Position numbers and translations under genes: made by a program | Notes under the pieces: generated by a model | What the model saw: only the letters and a program-made list of their open reading frames with translations | Database searches by the model: none | What the model was told of the DNA's origin: nothing | In this document: piece after piece, positions 44,440 through 54,494 of the stretch | Layout: each line of letters starts with the position of its first letter | How positions within the stretch are numbered: the stretch's first letter is position 1 | Assembly (NCBI RefSeq): GCF_002214365.1 | Contig: NZ_CP014854.1 | Coordinates: 1,723,092 to 1,787,091 of the forward strand | From: Thermococcus celer Vu 13 = JCM 8558 | GTDB lineage: Archaea; Methanobacteriota_B; Thermococci; Thermococcales; Thermococcaceae | Direction of reading: 5' to 3' | Length of the DNA: 64,000 bases

Positions 44440-45961
44440 AGGTTTATTGCTGATAATCCTACTGATTCCGATTCTCCTTCCGCGGGTTAGCGCCCAGTCG
44501 CCGCTCGTAATCGTTCCGCTCAACGATGAGTTCTCAGGGGTTCCCGGTGATACGATAGTGATCCCGTTCCAGCTCAGGAACCTGGGGAACGAGACGGTAT
44601 CCAACGTCACGGTCTACGTTACGGGCCCGACGAAGGGCTTTCTCTACGGGAGCAGGGTCATCCGGGAACCCATTGAACCCAACGGCACGATCTCGGAAAA
44701 GATATCCATCAAGATCCTCAACGTCAACCCCGGGGAGTACAACCTGACCCTGGTGGCCAGGGCGGGCTCGAGCTATTCCGAGGCCAAGATAAAAGTGCAC
44801 GTCAAGACCTTCGTTGATTACACGCTCAGGGTGGACGTTAACGACGAGTACATCTACGGTAACAACGTCACGATACCCCTGAGGGTAACGTCCAGGGCGA
44901 ACGCCGTCATCATCGGCAGACTGGGGTACACGCTCTCACGCGATGGAACCGTCCTGGAAAGGTTCGCCACGACGATCTACCTGAGGCCGGGGGAGAGCTG
45001 GGTTAAGGAGCTTAGACTAACGAAGCCCGAGGTCGGCAATTACTCCGTTTACTTCTGGGCCAACTTCGGGGGTGTTTTCAAGAGCAAAACCGCGGAGTTC
45101 AGGGTTTACCAGAGAAACCTGGGATACGACGCTTACTTCGAGAACGGGGCCATATACGTCCGCGTTTACGACGAGAAGGGCAGAGGGGTGTCTAATATTT
45201 CCGTGAAGATAAACGGGGTGTCCTTTAAGACGGACGACGATGGAACGGTCTCCTATCTCGTCGACGAACCCGGAACCTACGAGCTTGTCCTGAACCTCGA
45301 CGGGAAGGTGGCGAGAACCCTCATAGATGTCAAAAAGCTCTTTTTGAGCGCGACCCAGGAAAACGAGACCCTCCTCGTTAGAGTGGTGGACTCGGCGGGG
45401 AAGCCGGTTCCAAACGTAACCGTGACCGCCTCCGGCCCCCTCGGAAAGGATTACTCAACGACGAACCCCTCGGGTATCGCGGAGGTGAACCTCGAGAAAA
45501 CCGGCTACGGAACGTTAATGCTCCGTGCCGAAAGCAGCATGTACATAGGAGGAGAAACCACCGTCAGGGTGTCCCCACCGGTCAAACCAACGACCACCTC
45601 CTCAACTACCACGCCCACGAACATCCCCTCCGTAACCCCGACGACTCCAGAAAAACCCCCAAAGAACTACGGGCCGCTGGCGGCGATACTGCTGGTATCC
45701 GGTCTCCTGTTAGCCGGGACGTCCTACGCCGCCTTCTTCCGGCCGATAGTCCGGGAGGAGATGCTCGAGGGATACTACTTCGTCAAGGTCAAAGCTCCGA
45801 GGCTCGTGGGCATAGACGGGTTCAGGTTCGAGAGGGCCGTCAACGCGGTGGGGGTGAGGGCGACCAAAGGAAAGGCGGAGGTAAAGGATGGAGCAGTTGT
45901 CTGGGAGATAGAGCACCTCGATCCAGAGGAGGAGGCTTACCTCCAGGTCATCCTGGGCTGA
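44429..45961 (+). CDS. Secreted, membrane-anchored beta-sandwich protein with C-terminal helix
   Basis: 510 aa from GTG 44429. Signal peptide (LRGLLLIILLIPILLPRVSAQ, in two halves), then several immunoglobulin-like/CARDB-type domains (VIPFQLRNLGNETVSNVTVYV; ITIPLRVTSRANAV-like NVTIPLRVTSRANAVIIGRL), and two carboxypeptidase-regulatory-like repeats (GRGVSNISVKINGVSFKTDD; GKPVPNVTVTASGPLGKDY). A Thr/Pro-rich stalk (about 390-415) leads to one membrane helix (LAAILLVSGLLLAGTSYAAFF) and a cytoplasmic domain of about 65 residues. Function unknown, likely envelope or adhesion. It overlaps hjc, but the functional link is unclear. Confidence 0.8.
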   Translation: MKLRGLLLIILLIPILLPRVSAQSPLVIVPLNDEFSGVPGDTIVIPFQLRNLGNETVSNVTVYVTGPTKGFLYGSRVIREPIEPNGTISEKISIKILNVNPGEYNLTLVARAGSSYSEAKIKVHVKTFVDYTLRVDVNDEYIYGNNVTIPLRVTSRANAVIIGRLGYTLSRDGTVLERFATTIYLRPGESWVKELRLTKPEVGNYSVYFWANFGGVFKSKTAEFRVYQRNLGYDAYFENGAIYVRVYDEKGRGVSNISVKINGVSFKTDDDGTVSYLVDEPGTYELVLNLDGKVARTLIDVKKLFLSATQENETLLVRVVDSAGKPVPNVTVTASGPLGKDYSTTNPSGIAEVNLEKTGYGTLMLRAESSMYIGGETTVRVSPPVKPTTTSSTTTPTNIPSVTPTTPEKPPKNYGPLAAILLVSGLLLAGTSYAAFFRPIVREEMLEGYYFVKVKAPRLVGIDGFRFERAVNAVGVRATKGKAEVKDGAVVWEIEHLDPEEEAYLQVILG

Positions 45962-46039
45962 TACGGTTTTCTTTCCCTTCGTAAACCTTATTAAGTAATG
46001 CAAACACATTCAGATGGAAATCTAAAGGAGGCGAAAGCC

Positions 46040-47077
46040 ATGGTGGACGTTGAACTGCTCAGAAAGGTTGTTGAGGCCCCGGGCGTCTCCGGGTACGAGT
46101 TCCTTGGAATAAGGGACGTCGTTATCGAGGCCCTGAAGGACTACGTCGATGAGGTCAAGGTTGACAAACTCGGCAACGTCATCGCGCACAAGAAGGGCAA
46201 GGGGCCGAGGGTGATGATCGCGGCCCACATGGACAAGATAGGCCTCATGGTGAACCACATCGACAACGACGGTTACCTTCACATCGTTCCGATAGGCGGT
46301 GTTGACCCCAGAACGCTCGTCGCCCAGAGGATAAGGTTCTTCACCGAGAAGGGCGAGCGCTTCGGCGTTGTTGGCCACATACCACCCCACCTCCAGAAGC
46401 CGGAGGACAGGAAGAAGGCCGCCGACTGGGACACCGTCGTCGTGGACGTCGGTGCCGATAGCAGGGAGGAAGCGGAGGAGATGGGCTTCCGCGTTGGGAC
46501 CATCGGAGAGTACGCTCCAGCCTTCGTTCAGCTCAACGAGAACAGGATCGCCACGCCCTACCTCGACGACAGGGTCTGCCTCTACACCATGATAGAGGCG
46601 GCGAAGACTGTTGAGAACCACGAGGCGGACATCTACTTCGTCGCCTCGGTCCAGGAGGAGGTCGGGCTCCGCGGCGCGAGGGTCGCGAGCTACGCCATCG
46701 ACCCTGAGATAGGTATTGCCATGGACGTCACCTTCGCCAAGCAGGTCGGCGACAAGGGCAAGATAGTGCCAAAGCTCGGCGGCGGGCCGGTCATGGACGT
46801 CGGGCCGAACATAAACCCGAAGCTCAGGGCCTTCGCGGATGAGGTGGCAAAGAAGTACGGGATCCCGCTCCAGGTCGAGGCTTCACCGAGGCCGACCGGA
46901 ACGGACGCCAACATCATGCAGATAAACCGCGAGGGCGTTGCCACTGCCGTTCTCAGCGTTCCGATACGCTACATGCACAGCCAGGTCGAGACCGCCGATT
47001 TAAGGGACATCGACATGACCATCAAACTCGCCAGGCACCTCCTCGAAGAGCTTAAGGAGATGGACCTCACCCCGTGA
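46040..47077 (+). CDS. M42-family aminopeptidase (TET type)
   Basis: 346 aa from ATG 46040, preceded by AAAGGAGG. Members form 12-subunit tetrahedral cytosolic peptidases that trim peptides released by the proteasome. Metal and catalytic motifs of the family: [17 protein letters not shown] (His-x-Asp), [13 protein letters not shown] (bridging Asp), [19 protein letters not shown] (Glu-Glu), [10 protein letters not shown] (Asp) and RYMHSQVE (His). The two-zinc or two-cobalt site is thus complete. The type of TET (Lys, Glu/Asp or hydrophobic preference) cannot be set by eye. Confidence 0.94.
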   Translation: MVDVELLRKVVEAPGVSGYEFLGIRDVVIEALKDYVDEVKVDKLGNVIAHKKGKGPRVMIAAHMDKIGLMVNHIDNDGYLHIVPIGGVDPRTLVAQRIRFFTEKGERFGVVGHIPPHLQKPEDRKKAADWDTVVVDVGADSREEAEEMGFRVGTIGEYAPAFVQLNENRIATPYLDDRVCLYTMIEAAKTVENHEADIYFVASVQEEVGLRGARVASYAIDPEIGIAMDVTFAKQVGDKGKIVPKLGGGPVMDVGPNINPKLRAFADEVAKKYGIPLQVEASPRPTGTDANIMQINREGVATAVLSVPIRYMHSQVETADLRDIDMTIKLARHLLEELKEMDLTP

Positions 47078-47181
47078 GGAACCCTTCCCTTTCTTCGTTC
47101 TTTCTCTCCCGTGCTTTTCTTTCAGGGATAAAAGGAAAGATTTATCTTTTCCAAGGTCAATGTACTCCAGGAGGTTAGCCG

Positions 47182-47718
47182 ATGATAGAGGTTGAGGTTA
47201 AGGGATACGCGGACGATGGCGTTTTTGAACGCGTCAGAGAGAAGTTTGAGTTGATAAGAAAGGAATACCACGAGGACACATACTTCAGGCATCCGTGCCG
47301 CGATTTTGCGGAGACCGACGAGGCCCTCAGGATAAGGGTAAAGCGCTTTGACGGCCATTTTGAGGCGTTTCTAACCTACAAGGGGCCAAAGATGGATACG
47401 AACTCAAAAACCCGCAAGGAAATAGAGGTTCCCATAAGCGACCCCGACAGACACGCGGAGATACTGAGGAGCCTTGGGTTCGAGGAGGTTCTCACAATTG
47501 AGAAGACGCGGGAGAAGTACTACGTGGACAAGGGGATAGTGATAGACCTCGACGATGTGGAGGGGCTCGGGAAGTTCGTGGAGGTAGAATGCCTAACCGA
47601 GAGGAGCGACATCGTCGAGGAGACCGTGAAAAAGCTCAGGGAAATCCTCGAGTCCCTGGGCGTTAAGAAGTTCGAGAGGCGCTCGTATCTGGAGCTGGCG
47701 ATGGGGAAGGAGGTGTAG
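47182..47718 (+). CDS. CYTH-domain protein (class IV adenylate cyclase CyaB-like)
   Basis: 178 aa. EVEVKGYADDGVFERVREKF carries the E-x-E-x-K motif at the very N-terminus. The tunnel-fold charged residues follow in RIRVKRFDGHFEAFLTYKGPK, TRKEIEVPI, KTREKYYVDKGIVIDLDDVEGLGKFVEVE. Family members act on nucleoside or inorganic polyphosphates (thiamine triphosphatase, adenylate cyclase, tripolyphosphatase); the archaeal substrate is uncertain. GGAGG upstream of ATG 47182. The next gene starts one base after its stop codon. Confidence 0.9.
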   Translation: MIEVEVKGYADDGVFERVREKFELIRKEYHEDTYFRHPCRDFAETDEALRIRVKRFDGHFEAFLTYKGPKMDTNSKTRKEIEVPISDPDRHAEILRSLGFEEVLTIEKTREKYYVDKGIVIDLDDVEGLGKFVEVECLTERSDIVEETVKKLREILESLGVKKFERRSYLELAMGKEV

Positions 47719-47719
47719 C

Positions 47720-48541
47720 ATGGGGAGGCTGGACGAGTTCTTTAAATCACTGAAAGGCCAAGGGAAAAGGTCCGAACTTGAGGCACTCGAGGACATCGAA
47801 AGCGCCCTGGGGATGGGCGATATTGAACGGGCCCTCGAACTCACCGAAGAACTCGAGAGCGAGCCCAACCTGTTCCTCGCCCTGAGAATGATCATGCGCT
47901 CCATGAGGGAAAAGCTCCAGGGGGCAGGAGAAAAGGAGGACTCCGGCGAACCGGAGAGAATGAGGGCGAGTTTGAAGGAACTCATACCCCTGGTGAACTC
48001 GCTCTCCAATCCGCGTTACAGAGCGCTGCTGCTTGGAGATCTCGCCGTTCTGTTCTATCTTTTGAACGATGAGTTCAACGGAGACCTGGCCGTGAAAACG
48101 GCGATAAACCTCGCCGGAGACCGCGCGGATATAATCCGGGACGTGTTGATGATCCTCATAAATTCGAACCTCCTTAAGAAGGCCGGATACGCCATGAAGC
48201 TGGTTCGCGACCCCGAGAAGCTCGACGTCGTTCTTGCCCATCTGGCGGAGATCTTCTACCGTGAAGGGGACGTTGAGAAGGTCGCCCCCATCCTCGATCA
48301 CATATCCAGCCCCTTCCACAGAGCGATGGCGCTCTATTACATGGCCCAGATAGAGAGCGAAAGGGACAGGGATACGGCCCTGAAGATACTAACGGCGGCG
48401 TTCAAGGTGGCGGAGAAGATAGAGGATCCCGAGACGCGGTTTGAGGTTATGCTCAAGCTCTACGACCTCAAGAATTCCCTGCTCGGCCAGTCCCTCAGCC
48501 TGAAGGACCTCCTATCCGGGAAAGAAGCTCCTCCTCAGTGA
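47720..48541 (+). CDS. Helical-repeat (TPR-like) protein of unknown function
   Basis: 273 aa, almost entirely alpha-helical with paired-helix spacing (ALEDIESALGMGDIERALELT; LLGDLAVLFYLLNDEFNGDL; ALYYMAQIESERDRDTALKI), suggesting a TPR/SEL1-like scaffold. No signal or membrane helix. It begins right after the CYTH gene and overlaps the convergent ECF ATPase gene by 47 bp. Probably a protein-protein interaction module; I do not recognise a named family. Confidence 0.75.
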   Translation: MGRLDEFFKSLKGQGKRSELEALEDIESALGMGDIERALELTEELESEPNLFLALRMIMRSMREKLQGAGEKEDSGEPERMRASLKELIPLVNSLSNPRYRALLLGDLAVLFYLLNDEFNGDLAVKTAINLAGDRADIIRDVLMILINSNLLKKAGYAMKLVRDPEKLDVVLAHLAEIFYREGDVEKVAPILDHISSPFHRAMALYYMAQIESERDRDTALKILTAAFKVAEKIEDPETRFEVMLKLYDLKNSLLGQSLSLKDLLSGKEAPPQ

Positions 48542-49355
48542 AGGCGGGGCTTTCGATAATTCCCCTTTTCCTGAGCTCGTGGGAGATCTCGAGGCTCGCC
48601 GGCAGTTTTATCCCGAGCTTCCTCAGGGTCTCGGCTTCCTCAGCAACTTCCCGCGGGGTGCCCTCGAGGACGATTCCCCCATCGTCCATGACCAGGATCC
48701 TGTCCGCAAAGCGGAATACGTAGTCCGTGTGGTGCTCAACCAGGACAACGGTCATCCCGTGCTCCTTTCTGAGGAGGGACACCAGACCCAGAACCTCCCT
48801 CTTCCCAACGGGATCCAGCTGGCTGGTGGGCTCATCCAGGACCAGAATCGCGGGTCTCATCGCCAGAACCGCCGCTATGGCCAGCCTCTGCTGCTGACCG
48901 CCGCTGAGGTTGGGTGGAAACTCCTTCTCGAGCCCCCTCAACCCCGTCACCTCCAGCGCCCAGCGGAGACGCCGGAGTATCTCGTTCCTGTCCAGACCGA
49001 GGTTCTCGAGCCCGAAGGCCACCTCCTCCTCGACCGTCATGTTGAAGAGCTGGCTCTCCGGGTTCTGGAGGACGAGACCGACCACCGTTGGGAGCTTTGA
49101 GACTGGCGTTTCTTTGGTGTTGTACTCCTCCCCGGTTCTTGGATCCCTTATCACGACATCGCCCGAGAACTCCCCCTTTATCGAGTTCGGGATTATCCCG
49201 TTGAGGGCGAGACAGAGCGTTGACTTCCCGCTTCCGCTCGGGCCGATCACTCCCAGCAGCTCCCCCTTCTTCACCTCAAAGCTCACGTCCTTCAATGAAT
49301 AACTCCTGGCCCTCCGGTATTTGAAGCTGAGGTTCTCAACGCTGATGACCTTCAT
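48495..49355 (-). CDS. ECF-type/cobalt-type ABC transporter ATP-binding protein
   Basis: 286 aa from ATG 49355. Walker A GVIGPSGSGKSTLCLAL, Q-loop LVLQNPESQLFNMTVEEEVAFG (the LxNPxxQ form typical of EcfA/CbiO), signature NLSGGQQQRLAIAAVLA, Walker B LVLDEPTSQLDP and H-loop VEHHTDY. Such ATPases energise vitamin or metal uptake with EcfT and an S component; neither is encoded nearby, so it may serve modules elsewhere. The start overlaps the TrkH stop (ATGA), so both are translated from one transcript. Confidence 0.92.
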   Translation of the reverse strand: MKVISVENLSFKYRRARSYSLKDVSFEVKKGELLGVIGPSGSGKSTLCLALNGIIPNSIKGEFSGDVVIRDPRTGEEYNTKETPVSKLPTVVGLVLQNPESQLFNMTVEEEVAFGLENLGLDRNEILRRLRWALEVTGLRGLEKEFPPNLSGGQQQRLAIAAVLAMRPAILVLDEPTSQLDPVGKREVLGLVSLLRKEHGMTVVLVEHHTDYVFRFADRILVMDDGGIVLEGTPREVAEEAETLRKLGIKLPASLEISHELRKRGIIESPAFTEEELLSRIGGPSG

Positions 49356-50833
49356 CTCCTCCTCACCATCCTGGGTGCCAGGAAGAAGACGCTTATTATG
49401 AAGACGAGGGTCGAGAAGATCTCCAGCCTTCCTATCCACATGTGGAGTATCAGGAGCACCTTCATGTCGAGGGGTAATGCGGGGGAGGTTATGCCCACGC
49501 TGAGCCCCACGTTGCCCTGGGCGGAGGCTATCTCAAAGAAGGAATCCGTGAGGTTCGTTCCCAGCCTTATCATCGTGTAGACCGTGCCTATGAGGAGGAA
49601 GGCGAAGTACGTCATGGTGAAGCTCATGACCTCCTGGACGTCCTCCTCGCTGAACACGTAGTTGCCCACCTTCCGCTTTATGACCGCTCCCTTGGGCAGG
49701 ATGGCGCTCTGGAGGGTCCACTTCAGGCTCTCGTACATAAGGGTAACGCGTATCAGCTTTATACCGCCGGCGGTACTTCCGGCGCCGCCACCTATCACCA
49801 TGAGGATCCCCAGGAGGAACTTGGAAAGCTCAGGATATTTGCTTAGGTCAGCGATTTCGAAACCGGTACAGGTTATCGCCGAGACTGAATGGAAGATCGC
49901 CTGCCTAAGTGCAGTTCCAACGCCGTCCCCGACCTGGGTGAGATTGAAGGCCATCAGCGCTATGACCGGAAGCAGAAAGAAGAACATGTACCTGACCTGA
50001 ACGTCCTGGAAAAATGGCTTGAGGCGCTTTTCCTTGAAGAGGCGGTAGTGAACCGTGAAGTTCACAGCACCCATTATCATCAGGAATATCGTAACAGCCT
50101 CTATCGCGGTGCTATGGAAGTAGCCGATGCTGAGGTCGTGACTGCTCATGCCACCCGTGCCAAGGCCCGTCATGGTGTGCACAACGGCGTCGAACATCGA
50201 CATGCCGTTGATGTAGTACAGGTAGATGCCCACGAGCGTTAGGGCGAGGTATATCTGGAATATGACCTTCGCCGTGTTGACCATGTTGGGGAGTATCCTC
50301 TCACTCCTCGCCTCCGCCCGGTAGAGCCTCGCGGCGGCGACGCCCGGACGGATAAGGACGGTCAGCGCGACTAACACTATGCCTATCCCACCGAGCCACT
50401 GCATCCAGGCCCGCCAGAAGAGGATTATACGGGGATAGCTCTCGAGGTGGCTCATCATGGTGAGACCCGTTCCCGTCCAGGCGCTCATGCTCTCGAACCA
50501 TGAGTCTGTGAATGACATCCTGGCTATGCCCATGAAAGGAACAACGCTTATGAGCGAGGCGAGGAGCCAGGTGAAGGCCGCGGCTATCATGGCCTGTCTC
50601 AGGTTGACGTCTTCTATTTTTCCCATGTGCCTCGCCAGCCACGCCCCGAGGAGAATCGAGAAAACGCCCGGAGCCACAAAATAATACACGTAGCTTATTT
50701 CATCCGGGTAGAACCATATGAGCAGGATCGGGAAAAGGTAGGCGATTCCAACGCCCTGCAGGATCGCCCCTATGAGATTTTTAACCACGAACACATCGTC
50801 CGAGACGTTAACGTACTTCCTGAGCTCTAACAT
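49352..50833 (-). CDS. trkH: Potassium uptake protein, TrkH/KtrB family
   Basis: K+-translocating subunit with four pseudo-repeats. 493 aa from ATG 50833 (MLELRKYVNVSDD); the frame is open a further 47 codons but these are intergenic. Filter-like segments include SAWTGTGLTMM, TMTGLGTGGMSS, SAITCTGFE and SAQGNVGLSVG, each after a long helix, as expected for the P-loops. It would need a TrkA-type regulatory subunit encoded elsewhere. First gene of a pair with the ECF-type ATPase. Confidence 0.93.
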   Translation of the reverse strand: MLELRKYVNVSDDVFVVKNLIGAILQGVGIAYLFPILLIWFYPDEISYVYYFVAPGVFSILLGAWLARHMGKIEDVNLRQAMIAAAFTWLLASLISVVPFMGIARMSFTDSWFESMSAWTGTGLTMMSHLESYPRIILFWRAWMQWLGGIGIVLVALTVLIRPGVAAARLYRAEARSERILPNMVNTAKVIFQIYLALTLVGIYLYYINGMSMFDAVVHTMTGLGTGGMSSHDLSIGYFHSTAIEAVTIFLMIMGAVNFTVHYRLFKEKRLKPFFQDVQVRYMFFFLLPVIALMAFNLTQVGDGVGTALRQAIFHSVSAITCTGFEIADLSKYPELSKFLLGILMVIGGGAGSTAGGIKLIRVTLMYESLKWTLQSAILPKGAVIKRKVGNYVFSEEDVQEVMSFTMTYFAFLLIGTVYTMIRLGTNLTDSFFEIASAQGNVGLSVGITSPALPLDMKVLLILHMWIGRLEIFSTLVFIISVFFLAPRMVRRR

Positions 50834-50928
50834 GGGCCCACCGTAGTGGTGGTACCCGTACCCAATAAAAGGTTTTTCATGGAGCGGAAGGTTTAAGGGG
50901 GAGTGGGGCCTTCTTATCCCGGTGATAG

Positions 50929-51819
<891 letters not shown>

Positions 51820-51974
51820 GTTCTGTTTTCATGTCCCATCCATTTATTCCTCCATAGAAGATTCTGCAGATCGAGGACCCACGGGTTTTCTCGTGGTATT
51901 CAACAGGAAGAACGAATCCGATGGAATCGTAAATGTTGGGGAAGGAGGAGAGAACCCTTTCGGGCCCGGCAGTC

Positions 51975-52060
51975 TGGCGCCGGGGCAGGGATTTGAACCC
52001 TGGTGGGTAAAACCCACGGGATCTCGAGTCCCGCGCCTTCCCAGGCTAGGCTACCCCGGC
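51975..52060 (-). tRNA. tRNA-Ser (anticodon CGA)
   Basis: Minus strand GCCGGGG...CCCCGGC acceptor stem with G discriminator and encoded CCA (51975-51977). The anticodon loop CTCGAGA between GGGA/TCCC arms gives anticodon CGA, reading UCG. A long variable arm (class II tRNA) and T-loop TTCAAAT inside CAGGG/CCCTG are also present. No intron is seen. 86 nt including CCA. Confidence 0.96.
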
Positions 52061-52083
52061 GCGGTTGGAGGTTCTCGCCAGGG

Positions 52084-52094
52084 TTTTATAAATC
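52084..52094 (-). promoter_or_regulatory. TATA box of tRNA-Ser(CGA)
   Basis: The minus strand GATTTATAAAA, preceded by a purine-rich GGAAA BRE-like stretch, predicts a start near 52063, three bases from the mature 5' end. Confidence 0.6.
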
Positions 52095-52111
52095 TTTCCG
52101 CGAAAAATTTA

Positions 52112-52125
52112 TTAACCATGGTTAA
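52112..52125. promoter_or_regulatory. 14-bp perfect palindrome between tRNA-Ser and the CBS gene
   Basis: TTAACCATGGTTAA is self-complementary across all 14 bases. It lies upstream of both the leftward tRNA promoter and the TATA-like AGTTTAAATCC (52149-52159) of the CBS gene. Possible operator; no known archaeal motif was matched. Confidence 0.35.
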
Positions 52126-52196
52126 CTAAAATTGTCGTGGTTGCAAAAGTTTAAATCCCCGGCCGCCCTAATAGTAAGTGAAGGGAGGTGGCAGAG

Positions 52197-53372
52197 ATGG
52201 TCGGTATTCTCGTGCAGGAAGTTATGACCGACAGGTTCCAGAAAATAGACATCGACGCCCCGCTTTCTGAGGCGATCGGAATCTTTGAGAAGGAAGACCC
52301 CGACCTGATTCTGGTCTTCGATGGAAACCTGTACAAGGGGGTTCTGACGCAGGATCTGATAGTGCGCTCCCACCTTAAGTGGGACCCAACCCGGGCCAAG
52401 GTCAGGGACGTTTACAAGACCGCTCCGGTTATCAAGCCCGATGAGGACCTCAGCAAGGCCGCCAAGCTCATGATGGAGGTTGATCTGCGCTCCCTCCCCG
52501 TCGGGGAGAGCAAGGCTGAAATCATCGGGGTTATAAACGATATGGAGTTGCTGAGGAGGATAACCCAGGAGGAGTTCGGGAAGAGGAAGGTCGAGGAGTT
52601 CATGACGAAGGACGTCATAACCCTTAGGCCTGAAGACACCGTCGCGAAGGCGTTCGCAACCATGCGCGACAACGCAATATCGAGGATACCGGTGGTCAAC
52701 GAGGAGGGCAAGCTCGAGGGCCTCGTGACCCTGCACGACCTCATCATAAGGTTCATCAAGCCCCGTTTCAGGGCCCAGTACGGCGAGATCTCGGGTGAGA
52801 AGATACCCCCCTTCAGCATGCCGCTGCGTGACGTCATGATGCGGGGTGTTATCACCATATCCCCGGAAGCCACCCTCAGGGAGGCCGTTGACACCATGAT
52901 GGAGAACAACATCGACGGTCTTATAGTCGTCGACGAGAACAACCGCGTCAAGGGTGTTCTCACCGTCAAGGACATGCTGCTCCCGATATCGAGAATGGTC
53001 GAGAAGGAGGCCCGCTTCTACCTCCAGCTGGGCGGTGACGCCTCAGTGCTCAGCGACTTCACCAGGGAGAGAATAATAGAGGATGTGAAACGCTTCGTCG
53101 ACGGCTACGAGGAGCTCCTCGGACAGGAGGGGATAATCTACCTTTACATAAGGCGCTTCAACGAGCGCTTCAGGGGGGTTCACCTCTACCAGGCGAGGAT
53201 GCGCGTCGTAACCGACAGGGGGATTTTCGTGGCGACCGGGGAAACGTGGGGTGCAATACAGGCCGTTCACGATGCCCTGCGGGCCATTGAGAAGCAGATA
53301 CTCCAGAAGGCGGAGCTTGAGAAGGACACCCGCTACTACAAGCGCTTCCTCGAGAGGATGGGGTTGGATTGA
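52197..53372 (+). CDS. Four-CBS-domain protein with C-terminal extension
   Basis: 391 aa from ATG 52197, chosen because GGGAGGTG lies six bases upstream; GTG 52188 is in frame. Four CBS motifs in tandem: VQEVMTDRFQKIDIDAPLSE, VRDVYKTAPVIKPDEDLSKA, VEEFMTKDVITLRPEDTVAK and LRDVMMRGVITISPEATLRE, each followed by a beta strand with an Asp/His partner. The last ~110 residues (EARFYLQLGGDASVLSDFTR; YIRRFNERFRGVHLY) form an unknown alpha-beta domain. CBS pairs bind adenine nucleotides and sense energy state; the regulated partner is not known. Confidence 0.88.
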   Translation: MVGILVQEVMTDRFQKIDIDAPLSEAIGIFEKEDPDLILVFDGNLYKGVLTQDLIVRSHLKWDPTRAKVRDVYKTAPVIKPDEDLSKAAKLMMEVDLRSLPVGESKAEIIGVINDMELLRRITQEEFGKRKVEEFMTKDVITLRPEDTVAKAFATMRDNAISRIPVVNEEGKLEGLVTLHDLIIRFIKPRFRAQYGEISGEKIPPFSMPLRDVMMRGVITISPEATLREAVDTMMENNIDGLIVVDENNRVKGVLTVKDMLLPISRMVEKEARFYLQLGGDASVLSDFTRERIIEDVKRFVDGYEELLGQEGIIYLYIRRFNERFRGVHLYQARMRVVTDRGIFVATGETWGAIQAVHDALRAIEKQILQKAELEKDTRYYKRFLERMGLD

Positions 53373-53378
53373 GGGGGA

Positions 53379-54494
53379 TCACTCCCCCCGAAATTCTCTC
53401 TCCAGGATTTTTCTCTGTGCCGGATCTAACGTGCTTGGATCCGTGACGAGTATCACCGTCCCGTTGGCAACGAGCACGCGGTCCTTCACGTTCAGGAGGA
53501 ACTTCATGGTTCTCTCAAAGCCGTTCTCTATGATCAGGTACTCCACGGCGTCTATGTACAGAACGCGGTAACCGCTCTCCACGGCCTTGGTTATCAAATC
53601 GGTTAGTATTCCTATCTTGGTTGGGCTGATGGCGTATATCCTTGGGGAGTCGTGGATCTCCCCCTCCGCGACCCGTGTAATCCAGAACACCAGCGCATTT
53701 GGGTTCAGCCTGTTTCGAATATCGCCCAGGTCCCCCCTCGTTATCGCAAGGAGGTTCGGAAGTTCCTCGATATTCCCAAACTCCTTAACTACAGCACCCC
53801 TCGAAGGATAGAGAAAGGTTCCGGGAGGTATTGGCCCCGGTAACATGGCATTGGGGCCCGCCGGGGAGATGAGGATGAAGACGAACTTAAGCGCGCCCAC
53901 CGCCGCGATCAGTCTGAACAGAGCACCCAGTGAGAATCCTATCGGGACGAACCAGTCAACGTTCCTGGTCACCGGGTAGGTGAAGTTCAGGAGACCCAGG
54001 AGTATCAGTCCCCACGGGAAGAGCGAGTCTACACCGCTGGTCGATATCTCTCCCTCCATCAGAATCCAACCGAAGTACACGAGGGCGAAACTATACGAGA
54101 AGATCGGAAACGACGATTCCACGGCGAAGTCATCGTGAAAGAGATTAGCCGCCACCAGGAACAGCCACACGTAGGAAGCCGCCAGGAACACCGAGATGTA
54201 CACGACGTGCTTGAGCTTGCTCGTGGTGTATTTGAGGTGAAGGGCTCCCCATATGAGGAGGGCCGCTATGAAGAAGTTAGGTATCTGAGAGGCGACCCTG
54301 TACGCCGCGGGGGCCATGTTAATACCGAGTGGAGTAAAGATGTAGCTCTCAACGTCCAGGGCGTTTATGAAGAACGCCGTGCTCAGCAGGACCCCGCCCT
54401 TGTCCCGGGTTTTGTAGGCCTTGTAGGCAACGGCGATGAACAGGGCCCATCGGGACAGGAAGTTGGTGACCGAAACTACGGTTCCCAGATTCAT
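53379..54494 (-). CDS. DUF835 membrane protein
   Basis: 371 aa. Seven predicted membrane helices fill residues about 1-220 (LSRWALFIAVAYKAY; IPNFFIAALLIWGALHL; VVYISVFLAASYVWLFLVAA; and so on). A cytoplasmic DUF835-type domain follows (about 235-370) with RVLYIDAVEYLIIENGFERT and VILVTDPSTLDPAQRKILE. That domain resembles a RecA-like fold without Walker A and is common in Thermococcales membrane and signalling proteins. The start overlaps the upstream nucleotidyltransferase stop (ATGA): third gene of the operon. Confidence 0.85.
   Translation of the reverse strand: MNLGTVVSVTNFLSRWALFIAVAYKAYKTRDKGGVLLSTAFFINALDVESYIFTPLGINMAPAAYRVASQIPNFFIAALLIWGALHLKYTTSKLKHVVYISVFLAASYVWLFLVAANLFHDDFAVESSFPIFSYSFALVYFGWILMEGEISTSGVDSLFPWGLILLGLLNFTYPVTRNVDWFVPIGFSLGALFRLIAAVGALKFVFILISPAGPNAMLPGPIPPGTFLYPSRGAVVKEFGNIEELPNLLAITRGDLGDIRNRLNPNALVFWITRVAEGEIHDSPRIYAISPTKIGILTDLITKAVESGYRVLYIDAVEYLIIENGFERTMKFLLNVKDRVLVANGTVILVTDPSTLDPAQRKILEREFRGE

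Noticed and set aside
48495-49355. Assigning the ECF-type ATPase to a cobalt or vitamin transporter operon
   Set aside because: No EcfT or S-component gene lies nearby; only the ATPase family can be supported.
51893-52129. Plus-strand ORF spanning the tRNA-Ser locus
   Set aside because: It is read straight through the antisense of a well-formed tRNA and has no protein-like features.
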